Source of the DNA: Acidobacteriota bacterium
GTDB taxonomy: Bacteria > Acidobacteriota > Blastocatellia > Pyrinomonadales > Pyrinomonadaceae
DNA: 45,851 nt
Direction: 5' to 3'
Assembly: GCA_020200235.1 (NCBI GenBank)
Contig: JAIVJC010000013.1
Location: 1-45,851 of the forward strand
Of the stretch, positions 19,370 through 28,580 are shown piece by piece (position 1 is the first letter of the stretch; each line of letters opens with the position of its first letter). Below the pieces are notes generated by a model, which was not told the origin of the DNA, did not search any database, and saw nothing but the letters and a program-made list of their open reading frames with translations. The position numbers were made by a program, and so were the translations under genes.

Positions 19370-20947
19370 TCAAGCCAGCGGCACGGACTGTCCCGCCTGC
19401 ACGTAGGCGTGCTCGTAGAGGAGGAGTCCGGTGAGGGCGAGGGGGACGGCGGCGATATCGATGAAGGGCGCGAGCGCGCCTAAGAAGGTGAGCGCGAGAC
19501 CCGCCCAGAAGTAGGCGGCGTAGCGACGATGCGTCATCTCTCGCACCGCGAGGTGTGCGTGCGCGGTCGGGTGCGTGAGCGTCGTCTCGCCCCAGACCAT
19601 GAGCAGATGCAGGACGCTCGACACCGCGAGCACCCACGCGAGCGGCGCGACCGCCGCCTCTTCGCGCCAGGCGGCGAAGGGGAGCAGGGCGGCGGAGCCC
19701 GCGACGAGCGCCTGCACGAGCAGGTGCGGCGGCAGCAGCGGGTTCTGCCACAGGTCGCGCGCCTTCGCCTGCGCGAAGAGGTAGGCCGTGTAGATCGCCG
19801 TCAGCGCGGCGAGCGGGAGCCCGAGGATGATAAGTAGAAACGTAACAGCGGAATTGCCAGTCAGAGCGCCGAGGAAGTGCAGCGCAAGGACGAGCGTGTA
19901 ACCAGCGATGATGAACGCGCCGCGGACGAGCCAACTGCGCCATTGTGGGCGCGTAAAGATCATGTAAAAACGTGCCGGGTGTTTTAAGTCCCAGATGAGC
20001 AGTGCGCCCGTAGCGGCGAGGAAGATGCCGGAGACGACGGGAGTTACCCAAAGCCAGAGGGGACTGATTGGACCGGTGAATGACGCCATCCCGCCGCCTC
20101 TACTTCGTATCAAGAAAATATCGAGTATGACGAGCAGCGCCGCGACGAGGTAAGCGCCCGCCGCGATGGATTTCGTCCACGTGTACGCGCTCACGCGCCA
20201 GTCCCAGGGGATCGAGTGCCCCACGTCGTAGGAGAGGAGCGCGGCGGCTGAAGAGTTGTTGTATTCGGGATGACCGGAGTTGACGATGCCAGCCCCTTGA
20301 GGCTGCTCGCTCCACATGAAGAGGTTGCCGTCGGGGCGGCGCGCGGCGAGCGGGTCGAGCGTCGCCTGGTGCGCGCCCTTGTAGAAGAGTTTCGGGTGCG
20401 TCTCCTTCTCTGGGCGGCGCACGTTCACCACGTCGCGGCCCAAGATGCGCGCGACCTTCGAGTCGGCGTCGTTCATGTCACCGACTAAGATCGCCTCGAC
20501 CGGGCAGACGACGACGCAGGCCGGTTCGAGCCCCATGTCGATGCGGTGCGCGCAGAAGTTGCACTTCTCGGCGGAGTGGTCTTCCGGGTTGATGAAGATC
20601 GCGTCATACGGGCACGCCGCCATGCACGCCTTGCAGCCGATGCAGATGGATTTATCGAAATCGACGATGCCGTCCGCGCGCTTGAACATCGCGGTCGTCG
20701 GACACGCAGTCACGCACGGCGCGTCGGCGCACTGGTTACACCGAGTCACCTGATGCGCGCGGCGCGCCTGCGGGAAGATGCCGACGTCGACGTGCTTGAC
20801 GTAAGTTCTCGTCACGCCCAGCGGCACCTCGTTCTCCGACTTGCACGCGGTCGTGCAGGCGTGGCAGCCGATGCAACGCGTCTGGTCGATGACCTTCGCC
20901 CAACGCGTCGGGAGCGGGTCGATCTGCGTCAGAGCCTGTGTGCTCAA
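19370..20947 (-). CDS. Fused four-cluster ferredoxin and DmsC/NrfD-like membrane anchor subunit
   Basis: A 525-residue fusion. Residues about 15-200 carry four ferredoxin-type cysteine groups: C-I-G-C-H-A-C, C-N-Q-C-A-D-A-P-C-V-T-A-C-P, C-I-G-C-K-A-C-M-A-A-C-P and C-N-F-C with C-V-V-V-C-P. This arrangement is that of DmsB-like electron-transfer subunits. After a linker, residues about 240-520 hold eight or so hydrophobic helices of the DmsC/NrfD type, which exchange electrons with quinone. The start is the TTG at 20945-20947, preceded by GGAGGGTGAC, a strong ribosome-binding site. It was probably once directly followed by the molybdoenzyme; a 1.8-kb restriction-modification cassette now lies between them. 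Confidence 0.93.
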   Translation of the reverse strand: MSTQALTQIDPLPTRWAKVIDQTRCIGCHACTTACKSENEVPLGVTRTYVKHVDVGIFPQARRAHQVTRCNQCADAPCVTACPTTAMFKRADGIVDFDKSICIGCKACMAACPYDAIFINPEDHSAEKCNFCAHRIDMGLEPACVVVCPVEAILVGDMNDADSKVARILGRDVVNVRRPEKETHPKLFYKGAHQATLDPLAARRPDGNLFMWSEQPQGAGIVNSGHPEYNNSSAAALLSYDVGHSIPWDWRVSAYTWTKSIAAGAYLVAALLVILDIFLIRSRGGGMASFTGPISPLWLWVTPVVSGIFLAATGALLIWDLKHPARFYMIFTRPQWRSWLVRGAFIIAGYTLVLALHFLGALTGNSAVTFLLIILGLPLAALTAIYTAYLFAQAKARDLWQNPLLPPHLLVQALVAGSAALLPFAAWREEAAVAPLAWVLAVSSVLHLLMVWGETTLTHPTAHAHLAVREMTHRRYAAYFWAGLALTFLGALAPFIDIAAVPLALTGLLLYEHAYVQAGQSVPLA

Positions 20948-21013
20948 GTCACCCTCCGGGCGTTGCAGTATTCGTGGCGTGGGATGAAATTGCCGCTGTC
21001 CTATTTAGAGCGC

Positions 21014-21044
21014 ATAGTATTGCGGGAAACCATTATCTTGGCAA
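21014..21044 (-). promoter_or_regulatory. Candidate promoter of the FeS/NrfD-restriction-modification-molybdoenzyme cluster
   Basis: Minus-strand TTGCCA (21039-21044) and TACTAT (21014-21019) are 19 nt apart, in an AT-rich patch about 65 nt before the TTG start. Spacing is longer than ideal. Confidence 0.35.
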
Positions 21045-21114
21045 CAGGCGCGCGGCGCGACCGTCACGTCGTCGATTGGGCGCGGGCGAGACCCGGACAG
21101 TTTGACGCGCCGCC

Positions 21115-22809
21115 GTGCGCGCGACTAGCATTTTCCTCACGCGACAGACGAGCCATGCGCTGAAGCGCACTGACAGAGCGGGAGGGCGTCTCATCACTCG
21201 CCAGCAAATCTTCGAGCTGCTGTTTCTCATCATCTTCGCCACCGTCCACGGCTACGGCGCGGCGTGGCTCGCCGTGCGGATGCTCTTCCGCCCGCACAAC
21301 CCCGTCAAACTCTTCGGCTTGACGGTCTGGCCGCAAGGGATGATCCCGCGCCACCGCGCGCGCCTCGCCGGAACAATCGGCAACGCCGTCGGCAACGAGC
21401 TGGTCTCGCACGACACCGTCACCGACGCGCTCTTCGAGACCGACTTCTTCCAGCGCAAGGTCTTAGACCTCGTCGGGACTTACACGCACGAACTGCTCGA
21501 CAAGCCGCGCTCCTCCTTCGTCGAGGCTCTGCCAGCGGGCGTGCGCGCGCCCGTGCTCGACGCCATCAGCGCCTTGCAGATGCGCGTCGCCGAGTACATC
21601 GCCGACATCCTGCGGAGCGAAGAGACCGCCCACGCGGTCAACTCCTTCATCGACCGCCGTGTGGACGAGCTGCTCTCGCGCCGCCTCTCAGAGATCGTGA
21701 CCGGGGAGACTTACGAGCAACTGCTCGGCTTCGTCGAGGAGCGCTTCCGCAACATCGTCACCGAGCGCGGCTTCGAGGCGAAGGTCAGAGACTTCGTCTC
21801 GGCGCGCGTCGACGAGCTCGCCCGCAGCGGCGCGCAGCTCGCCGAAGTCTTCACGCCCGAAACGGTCGCGCTCGTCAAGGAGCGCATCGACGCGCAGCTC
21901 GCGCCCGTCGTCGCGCACCTCTCCGAGCTGGCGACGAACAAGAAGACGCGCACGCAGATCGGCGCGCTCATCAAGCGCGAGGTGGACGACTACTACGCGC
22001 AACTCAACTTCTTCAAGAAAATCTTCGTCTCGCGCGAGCGCATCCACTACGAGGTGGACGAGATGGTCAACAAGACTCTGCCGCGCCGCGTCGAGGAATT
22101 TTTGCGCGGCGAGGCGTTCGCGCGCGAGGCGGAGGAGTTTTTGAACTCGTCCATCGACAACCTGCTGGCGCGCCCGCTGAACGAGCTGGTCGGGAGCGTC
22201 GCGCCGGAGAAGCTGGAGCTCGTCAAGGATCAGATCGCGGGTCGCATCCTCTCGATCGCGCGCGGCGCGGAACTCTCCAAGACCGTCTCCGCCTACTCGG
22301 CGGACGCGCTCGCGCGCCTGCGCCCGCACACCCTGCGCGCGATGCTCGAACACGCCAGCCCCGACTCGGCGCAGCGCCTGAAGAGTTTCCTCTCGAAGGC
22401 GCTCCTGGGCGTCCTCGCGCGCGAGGACACGGCGCGCACGATCAACAACATCCTGACGGCGCAGATCGAGCGCCTCCTCATCGCGCCCATCGGCCGCATC
22501 GGCGATCACGTGCCGGAGCGGACGGTCGAGCGCGCGAGCCTGGCTCTGGTCGAGCGCGTCGTCGGCGTCGCGAGGGAGCGGCTGCCGCAGGCGATCAAGG
22601 AGTTCGACATCGGCCGGATCGTGCGCGAGAAGGTGTCGAACTACCCGGTCAAGAAGCTCGAAGACCTCGTGCTCTCGGTCGCGCAGCAGCACCTGCGTAA
22701 GATCGAGATGTTCGGCGCGGTCATAGGCTTCTTCCTCGGTCTCTCGCAAGCCGCCTACTTCGCGCTCAAGTACACGGGCGCGCTCGCGCGCCTCGGCGCG
22801 TGGTTTTAA
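21115..22809 (+). CDS. DUF445 family membrane-associated protein
   Basis: A protein of up to 564 residues of the DUF445 family. It has an N-terminal membrane segment (F-E-L-L-F-L-I-I-F-A-T-V-H-G-Y-G), followed by A-A-W-L-A-V-R-M-L-F-R-P-H and W-P-Q-G-M-I-P-R-H-R, which are family hallmarks. A long helical body of repeated amphipathic segments follows, then a C-terminal membrane helix (I-G-F-F-L-G-L-S-Q-A-A-Y-F-A-L). Function of the family is not established. The start is uncertain: the GTG at 21115 opens the frame without a good ribosome-binding site, while a GGGAGG at 21179-21184 precedes the conserved part by 7 nt but no ATG, GTG or TTG follows it, only ATC. It is divergent from the FeS/NrfD operon. 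Confidence 0.88.
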   Translation: MRATSIFLTRQTSHALKRTDRAGGRLITRQQIFELLFLIIFATVHGYGAAWLAVRMLFRPHNPVKLFGLTVWPQGMIPRHRARLAGTIGNAVGNELVSHDTVTDALFETDFFQRKVLDLVGTYTHELLDKPRSSFVEALPAGVRAPVLDAISALQMRVAEYIADILRSEETAHAVNSFIDRRVDELLSRRLSEIVTGETYEQLLGFVEERFRNIVTERGFEAKVRDFVSARVDELARSGAQLAEVFTPETVALVKERIDAQLAPVVAHLSELATNKKTRTQIGALIKREVDDYYAQLNFFKKIFVSRERIHYEVDEMVNKTLPRRVEEFLRGEAFAREAEEFLNSSIDNLLARPLNELVGSVAPEKLELVKDQIAGRILSIARGAELSKTVSAYSADALARLRPHTLRAMLEHASPDSAQRLKSFLSKALLGVLAREDTARTINNILTAQIERLLIAPIGRIGDHVPERTVERASLALVERVVGVARERLPQAIKEFDIGRIVREKVSNYPVKKLEDLVLSVAQQHLRKIEMFGAVIGFFLGLSQAAYFALKYTGALARLGAWF

Positions 22810-22929
22810 GGGCAACCGGGCCGCCGCCGCCGACAACCAAATTGCGACGGATTCGTGTAAGCTGATTTGTGAGACCGGACGCCACGCCACGCCCCGCGCG
22901 ACATTAGAAGCGGCGCGTGGCTTCGTTTC

Positions 22930-22987
22930 GAGGAGGGTTCCGAGAAGGGTTCCGAGAAGGGTTCCGAGAAGGGTTCCGAGAAGGGTT
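22930..22987 (+). repeat. Tandem 12-bp repeat before the L,D-transpeptidase start
   Basis: Nearly five copies of GAGAAGGGTTCC; the first copy is GAGGAGGGTTCC. Each unit contains a Shine-Dalgarno-like GAGAAGGG. The array is open in the frame of the following gene and would encode repeated G-F-R-E, so it could also be translated from a GTG at 22917. Confidence 0.9.
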
Positions 22988-22988
22988 G

Positions 22989-24020
22989 ATGATCACGAAA
23001 ATGAAATTATTGATCGCGACTGTCATGTTACTGTCGTCGTCCGCGCCCGCGCTCTCGCAGATCGAGCCGACGGGTCAGCAGCGAGCCGCGCGTCCGGCGC
23101 CGCCGACCGCATCGGCGACGCCCGCGCCGCCCGCGCCGAAGAGCCGCTACCGGCGCGACGAGTCCGCGCGCGAGGATCGCACGACGGGCGGGACTGTAGA
23201 GCGCGCCGAGTTCGCGGCGGGCGAGCCCGACATCAAGGTCACCGTGGACGTGCCCGCGTTCCGCCTCACGCTCTGGCAGAACGGCAAAGAGGTGAAGACC
23301 TACCGCGTCGGCGTCGGGATGAAGAAGTACCCGCTGGCGATCGGCGAGCGCCGGGTCGAGCAGATCATCTGGAACCCCGACTGGATTCCGCCCGACAGCG
23401 AGTGGGTGGGCGAGCGCGCGGGCGTCTCGGCGGGCGAGGTGATCAAGGCGAGTGATCCGCGAAACCCGCTCGGCAAGATGAAGATGCCTCTGGGCGGCGG
23501 CTACCTCATCCACGAGGCGCACGGCGTCGGCGATCTCGGCAACCTCGTCTCGCACGGCTGCGTGCGCATGCTGCGCGCAGACCTCTACGACCTCTCCGAG
23601 AAGATCGTCGCCGCCCGCTCGCTCCCCGTCTCGGCGAAGAGAATCGCCAACGCGAAGCGGACGAAAAACACCGTCGTCGCGCGCCTCGACGATCCGCTCC
23701 TCGTCGACATCAACTACGACACGCACGTCGTCGAGGGCGGGGTGCTTCACCTCTACGCCGACGTTTACGGGCGCGGGACGAACACGGTCGAACAGCTCCG
23801 CGCGGAACTCGAAGAGTACGGCGTCGATCCCGCCGCCGCCGACGACGCGACGCTCAAGAAGATGCTCGCGCTCCCGACCCGCCAACGCTATTACGTCGTG
23901 AGCCTCGACAGCGTCAAGCAAGGTCGCGCGCTCGAAGACGGTCGCCTCTCTCCCGTCCTCCCGACGCCCGCGCCCGCGAGGAAGAAGGCTGCGGCGAAGA
24001 AAACGACGCGCGTTGCATAA
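22989..24020 (+). CDS. Secreted L,D-transpeptidase (YkuD domain)
   Basis: A 343-residue exported protein. A signal peptide (M-K-L-L-I-A-T-V-M-L-L-S-S-S-A-P-A-L-S) is followed by a Pro/Ala-rich linker. The YkuD catalytic domain starts I-K-V-T-V-D-V-P-A-F-R-L-T-L-W and contains I-H-E-A-H-G-V-G-D-L and S-H-G-C-V-R-M, the H-x(n)-S-H-G-C-x-R motif with catalytic Cys near residue 191. Such enzymes form 3-3 cross-links in peptidoglycan or attach proteins to it. A C-terminal Lys/Ala-rich tail could bind polyanions. The ATG at 22989 directly after the tandem 12-bp array is chosen, because an earlier GTG would put the repeats before the signal peptide. It shares a bidirectional terminator with the convergent carboxypeptidase gene. 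Confidence 0.93.
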   Translation: MITKMKLLIATVMLLSSSAPALSQIEPTGQQRAARPAPPTASATPAPPAPKSRYRRDESAREDRTTGGTVERAEFAAGEPDIKVTVDVPAFRLTLWQNGKEVKTYRVGVGMKKYPLAIGERRVEQIIWNPDWIPPDSEWVGERAGVSAGEVIKASDPRNPLGKMKMPLGGGYLIHEAHGVGDLGNLVSHGCVRMLRADLYDLSEKIVAARSLPVSAKRIANAKRTKNTVVARLDDPLLVDINYDTHVVEGGVLHLYADVYGRGTNTVEQLRAELEEYGVDPAAADDATLKKMLALPTRQRYYVVSLDSVKQGRALEDGRLSPVLPTPAPARKKAAAKKTTRVA

Positions 24021-24047
24021 TGCGCGAAGCCGACAACACCTGACGAC

Positions 24048-24086
24048 AAAAAAGCGGACGCGCCGATTGAGCGCGTCCGCTTTTTT
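24048..24086. terminator. Bidirectional intrinsic terminator
   Basis: AAAAAAGCGGACGCGC and GCGCGTCCGCTTTTTT form a 16-bp stem with a 7-nt loop. A-tract and T-tract give a proper terminator in both directions. It separates the L,D-transpeptidase and D,D-carboxypeptidase genes. Confidence 0.93.
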
Positions 24087-24102
24087 GATCCCCATCGAAA
24101 CT

Positions 24103-25065
24103 TCAGTTGCCCACGTACTCCCAGTGCCACGGTTCGTAGAAGTACGGGCGGAAGCCGAAGCGCTCGGCGTTGCGGACGAGCCACTTGTAGGCTTTGGTCT
24201 GGGTCTGCAGGGCGCGGTTGTCATCCTTCGACGAGACGGGGTCGTAGCCGCCGACGTAGAGGTCGAGCGCGCGCCCGGTGAAGTGCGGGCTCCTGGTGGC
24301 GAGCGCGGCGCGACCCGCCTCGGGCTGCTCGCGCCGCAGTCGATCCTGGTGCGCTTTGGAGCGGTACGCCGAGACTACTTTGAAAAATTTCTCCGAGTCT
24401 GCCAGCTCCACTTCCGACTTCGTTTTCAGTCCGAGCGACGGGTTCGAGATCGCAGCCGCGAGCAGACGCTTGTAAGCCGCGTAAGTCGTGCGCTCGACCA
24501 TTCTCATCTCGGCGGGACGATTCGGGTCGTAGAGTTCTGAATCGGGGATGCTCACCAACTGGGAAGCGTCCGGGTACGGCGCGCCCTTCAGCCGGCGCGA
24601 CTGCCAGCCCGCGATCATCTGCATCCAGTCGGCGCGATCGAGCACGCCCGTCGCGGGGAGCCGCGCCGACTTCTGCCAGCGCGAGACGGCTTGCGCGAAG
24701 TCCGCCGAGTCCGAGCCGGCGTCGACGTCTATCGTGCGCTCGATGAGCGGCAGGTAGAGCGACCAGCCGCGCTGCCGCTTGCCGCCGAACGTCCAGTCGA
24801 GGCTCGCGCCGAGCGCCGCGTTGCGCGTCGCGGCGGCGGCGAACGCGGAGTTGGAAGCGGACGAGGAGGCGCTGCGCGCGGACTCATGCTCCGCGTCCGT
24901 GTCGAAAGACGAGAGCGCGACCGGCAGGACGCGCGCGACCGGCGCGTCGTCAGACTGGATCGGGTTATAGCGGACGTAACCGCGCGAGGCTGCGACCGCC
25001 GCGGCGACGAGCAGCGCGGCGATGAGTGCGATGACGGCGAGAGACTCTCTTCTTCGACGCAGCAT
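24103..25065 (-). CDS. D-alanyl-D-alanine carboxypeptidase (M15/VanY type)
   Basis: A 320-residue protein with an N-terminal membrane anchor (L-A-V-I-A-L-I-A-A-L-L-V-A-A-A-V-A) and a Ser/Ala-rich linker. Residues about 100-175 include F-A-Q-A-V-S-R-W-Q-K and G-V-L-D-R-A-D-W, like a peptidoglycan-binding fold. The M15 peptidase domain has the zinc motifs S-P-H-F-T-G-R-A-L-D-L-Y (HxxGxAxD form) and E-P-W-H-W-E-Y near the C-terminus. It should trim the terminal D-Ala of peptidoglycan stem peptides. The convergent neighbour is an L,D-transpeptidase, whose substrates are tetrapeptides made by such trimming, so the pairing makes functional sense. Confidence 0.88.
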   Translation of the reverse strand: MLRRRRESLAVIALIAALLVAAAVAASRGYVRYNPIQSDDAPVARVLPVALSSFDTDAEHESARSASSSASNSAFAAAATRNAALGASLDWTFGGKRQRGWSLYLPLIERTIDVDAGSDSADFAQAVSRWQKSARLPATGVLDRADWMQMIAGWQSRRLKGAPYPDASQLVSIPDSELYDPNRPAEMRMVERTTYAAYKRLLAAAISNPSLGLKTKSEVELADSEKFFKVVSAYRSKAHQDRLRREQPEAGRAALATRSPHFTGRALDLYVGGYDPVSSKDDNRALQTQTKAYKWLVRNAERFGFRPYFYEPWHWEYVGN

Positions 25066-25344
25066 ATTTTACGGCGACTGCTAAGGGGAGGGGCGTCCGT
25101 CCGGTTCGTTTGAAGTTAGATGCGGATGCGAGCCCGCCCGGTTGAACGCGCCGCGCGGGAAACCGCCCGCCGGCCACTTCGAGTTGACGCCCCGATCCCT
25201 TACCCCAGCGATACTATTATACGCTCTCTCTCCGCGCCCCCTCCCGCGTTTCTCTGCGCCTGCGGCGGTGAGTCCTGTCTCCGTCGCGCTCATGCCCCGC
25301 GCGGCTTGACCTCGGCGGCGCGGCGCGGGCAAGATGACGCCGCG

Positions 25345-27099
25345 ATGCAGCACCGCGCTTTCGCCCACCGCAGCCCGCTCGGGCGCGTCCCGAAAACTCT
25401 CCCCACCACGCTCAAGATCGTTTGCGCGAGCCTCTTCGTCTGCGCCGCCGCGTCGGGTGCGCGCGCGCAGGGGTTGCAGCGCGAGCTGAGCGCGCCGGGC
25501 GCTCGCCCCGACGTCGTCGTGAAGAACCCGAGCGGGCGCGTGACGGTCGTCGCCGCGCCCGCCGAGGAAGAGCTGAAGACCGTCTCGCTCAAAGCCGAGA
25601 CCCCGGGCAAGGCACTCGCCGAGAAGGACGTGCGCTCGAAGTCTGCGGGCGGGCGCGTCGAGATCGAGGTCGCGGGCGGGCGCGGGGAGCGTGATCGCAT
25701 CGACCTCACCCTGCGCGTGCCGGCGCACACGCGCCTGAGGGTCGAGACCACGAGCGGCGCGGTCGACGTTTCGGGCGCGCTCTCCGAAGTCGAGGCTTCG
25801 ACGACGACGGGCACGATCCGCGCCGACGTCCCGACCGACGCGCTTCTTTACAACTTCAGTTGGACGACGAGCCGACCGCGCTTCTACAGCGAGGTCGAGC
25901 TGGGCAAGACAAAAGAGAAGCGCGGCGGGCGCTTCGAGCTGAGCGGGCGCTTAGGCGACAAGAAGGCGAAGAAGGACAGCCGCGTCAAACTCGATCTGAC
26001 GACCGAGCGCGGCGTCGTCGTCTTCGGCGTGGAAGCCGCGTCGGTGCCGAGCGATCTGCGCGAGCGACAGCTGACCGAAGCCGCGCGGGGCATCATCCGC
26101 AGCGGCAACCAGGACCTGATCGAGGCGATCCGCCGCGTCGTCCCGCGCTACGTCGGCGACTACGCCGCGACGCTCCCGCTACCCGCGCGCGCGCCCGTCA
26201 TCACGAAGGAGGCGAAGGCGCGCGACGTGGCGACGATGGTCGCGCCGCAAGTCATGCGCCTGAACGCGAGCGTGACCGACCGGTACGGACGCGCCGTCGC
26301 GGGGCTCAAGCCTTCCGACTTCTCCGTCACCGAAGACGGCCAGCCGCGCGAGGTGACGGCGGTCGAGCCCGCGCGCACGCCCTTCAACCTCGTCCTCCTC
26401 TTAGACGTTTCCGGCAGCGTCGAGGAGAGGCTCGACTTCATACGCAAAGCCGCGCTCTCGTTCGTGAACACCGTCGGCTCGGACGACCGCGTCGCCATCA
26501 CCAGCTTCCGCGACGACGTGCAGCTCATCTCCGACTTCACGACCGACCGGAGCCTGCTCGAGGAGCGCGTCAAGGAGATCGACGCGGGCGGCGCGACCGC
26601 GCTCTACGACGCGCTCGCCTACACGCTCGTCCAGACCCTGCGCCCTCTGCGCGGCGCGCGCACGGCCATCGTCGTCCTCTCCGACGGCGACGACAACCGC
26701 TCCTTCGTCCCCTTCAACAACGTCCTCGAAGCCACGGTCGAGTCCGGCGCGCTCATCTACCCGCTCTACATCCCTTCGGGTCTCATCCCCGCCTCGGGGG
26801 CGACCGACGCGACCAACGCGGCAGACCCCGTGCGCACGCGCTACCTGACGCTCACCTCGCGCGCCGACGCCGAGGGGCGCAAGCTCGCCGAAGTGTCGGG
26901 CGGCGTCTACTACCCCATCACGCGCCTCGACGAGCTGCAACGCGCCTACGACGACGTGGCGGCGCAACTCCGCACCTCCTACACCGTCAGCTACACCTCG
27001 TCAGCCGCGACGCCCGCGGCGCAGCAGCGCGTCCGCGTCCGCGTCAACCGCGAGGGCGCGACCGTCCGCCTGAGCCCCGCCGTCAACGCCACACCGTAG
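25345..27099 (+). CDS. Secreted VWA-domain protein (VWFA-related acidobacterial family)
   Basis: A 584-residue exported protein. The frame is open from 25120, but the ATG at 25345 gives a short basic start and a signal peptide (I-V-C-A-S-L-F-V-C-A-A-A-S-G-A-R-A) and is preferred. Residues about 45-170 form a beta-rich region similar to DUF4097, with V-K-N-P-S-G-R-V-T-V and V-E-T-T-S-G-A-V-D-V-S-G. The second half contains the acidobacterial VWFA domain: D-F-S-V-T-E-D-G-Q-P-R-E-V, MIDAS D-V-S-G-S, I-V-V-L-S-D-G-D-D-N. Metal-ion-dependent protein binding is expected, but partners are unknown. Two further family members lie at 40.9-43.1 kb. Confidence 0.9.
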   Translation: MQHRAFAHRSPLGRVPKTLPTTLKIVCASLFVCAAASGARAQGLQRELSAPGARPDVVVKNPSGRVTVVAAPAEEELKTVSLKAETPGKALAEKDVRSKSAGGRVEIEVAGGRGERDRIDLTLRVPAHTRLRVETTSGAVDVSGALSEVEASTTTGTIRADVPTDALLYNFSWTTSRPRFYSEVELGKTKEKRGGRFELSGRLGDKKAKKDSRVKLDLTTERGVVVFGVEAASVPSDLRERQLTEAARGIIRSGNQDLIEAIRRVVPRYVGDYAATLPLPARAPVITKEAKARDVATMVAPQVMRLNASVTDRYGRAVAGLKPSDFSVTEDGQPREVTAVEPARTPFNLVLLLDVSGSVEERLDFIRKAALSFVNTVGSDDRVAITSFRDDVQLISDFTTDRSLLEERVKEIDAGGATALYDALAYTLVQTLRPLRGARTAIVVLSDGDDNRSFVPFNNVLEATVESGALIYPLYIPSGLIPASGATDATNAADPVRTRYLTLTSRADAEGRKLAEVSGGVYYPITRLDELQRAYDDVAAQLRTSYTVSYTSSAATPAAQQRVRVRVNREGATVRLSPAVNATP

Positions 27100-27172
27100 C
27101 GCGCGATGCTGAACGACTCGCCCGCCTGCCATCGGCTTTTCATCCTCCGCCCTTCGTGATTCAATACTCGCC

Positions 27173-28576
27173 GTGAAAAGCCCGCTGCTCATGTCCTTGT
27201 TCGACGAGACGGAGCGACGCCCGCTCTCGGTCTCGGAGCTGACCTCGCAGGTGCGCGGCGCGCTGGAGAACCGCTTCGCGTCGGTGTGGGTCGAGGGCGA
27301 GATTTCCAACTTCCGCGCGCCCGCGTCGGGCCACTGGTACTTCACGATCAAGGACGAGGCGGCGCAGCTGAGAGCCTCGTGCTTCCGCGGCGCGAACTCG
27401 CGCATCCGCTTCCGCCCGACGGACGGTCTGCAGGTGCGCGCGCGCGGTCGGCTCACGGTCTACGAGCCGCGCGGCGACTACGAGCTCGTCGTCGAAGGAC
27501 TCGACCCCGTCGGCGCGGGCGCGCTGCGCGTGGCGTTCGAGCAGATGCGCGACCGGCTCGCCGCCGAAGGGCTGTTCGCCGAAGAGCTGAAAAGACCGCT
27601 GCCGCTTTTGCCGCGCCGGGTCGGCGTCGTCACTTCGCCCACGGGCGCTGCCGTCCACGACATCCTGCGCGTCCTCAGCCGGCGCACGCGCACCGTCAAC
27701 ATCCTCCTCGTGCCCGTGCGCGTGCAGGGCGAGGGCGCGGGCGCGGAGATCGCGCGCGCCGTCGCGATGCTGAACGCGCACCACCGCGCGGCGATCCTCT
27801 CGGGGCGCGCGGGCGACGGCGTGGACGCGATCATCGTCGGGCGCGGCGGCGGATCGGCGGAAGACCTGTGGGCGTTCAACGAGGAGGAGGTCGCACGCGC
27901 CATCCGCGCCTCCACGATCCCCGTCATCTCGGCGGTCGGGCACGAGACGGATTTTTGTATCGCCGACTTCGCGGCGGACGTGCGCGCCGCGACCCCTTCG
28001 GCAGCCGCCGAGCTGGTCGCCGCGCGCGAGGACGAGGTGGCGGCTGCGGTCGACGCGCTCACGCGGGAGCTGCTGCGCACTCTGAGCTACCGGCTGATGA
28101 ACGAGAGAGCGCGCCTGCAGGAGGCGGCGATGTCGCGCGGCTTCGACGACGCGCGCGCGCGCCTGAATGATGCGTCGCGCGTGACCGCGGAGCTGTCGCA
28201 CCGACTCGAAAAGTTGATCGCCCGCGTCAGAGAGAGCGCGCGGAAACGTCTGGGAGACGCCTCGTGCCGCCTCTCGCCCGCGAAGCCCGCCGCGCGTGCG
28301 GCGAGGGCGCGCACGCGGCTCGCACTCGTGCGCGCGACGCTCGAGCGCACCGCCGCCTCGCGGCTCGAAGAAGCGAGAGCGCGCCTCGGCGTCGCCGCCG
28401 CCTCGCTCGACGCGCTCTCGCCGCTCGCGGTGCTCAGGCGCGGCTACGCCATCGCGGAGGACGAGGCGGGCAGCGCCCTGCGCGCGGCGCGCGAGACGCG
28501 GGAAGGGCGGCGCGTGCGCGTGCGTCTCGGCGAGGGCGCGCTGCGCTGCCGCGTCGAAGGGGTGGAGGGGGTTTAG
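27173..28576 (+). CDS. xseA: Exodeoxyribonuclease VII large subunit
   Basis: A 467-residue protein of normal length. It has an N-terminal OB-fold (S-V-W-V-E-G-E-I-S-N-F-R then S-G-H-W-Y-F-T-I-K-D), then the catalytic domain with R-V-G-V-V-T-S-P-T-G-A-A-V-H-D-I-L and G-R-G-G-G-S-A-E-D-L-W-A-F-N, and a long coiled-coil before a short C-terminal strand. The GTG at 27173 lacks a clear Shine-Dalgarno. The small subunit gene xseB follows after one other gene, and the four genes xseA, 28581 gene, xseB, ispA run closely spaced on one strand as a probable operon. Confidence 0.96.
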   Translation: MKSPLLMSLFDETERRPLSVSELTSQVRGALENRFASVWVEGEISNFRAPASGHWYFTIKDEAAQLRASCFRGANSRIRFRPTDGLQVRARGRLTVYEPRGDYELVVEGLDPVGAGALRVAFEQMRDRLAAEGLFAEELKRPLPLLPRRVGVVTSPTGAAVHDILRVLSRRTRTVNILLVPVRVQGEGAGAEIARAVAMLNAHHRAAILSGRAGDGVDAIIVGRGGGSAEDLWAFNEEEVARAIRASTIPVISAVGHETDFCIADFAADVRAATPSAAAELVAAREDEVAAAVDALTRELLRTLSYRLMNERARLQEAAMSRGFDDARARLNDASRVTAELSHRLEKLIARVRESARKRLGDASCRLSPAKPAARAARARTRLALVRATLERTAASRLEEARARLGVAAASLDALSPLAVLRRGYAIAEDEAGSALRAARETREGRRVRVRLGEGALRCRVEGVEGV

Positions 28577-28580
28577 GCGA

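Noticed and set aside
25213-25222. TATAAT-like box between the carboxypeptidase and VWA genes
   Set aside because: A minus-strand TATAAT is present but no acceptable -35 lies at 16-18 nt; on the plus strand the nearest TTGACG is 22 nt from TACTAT.
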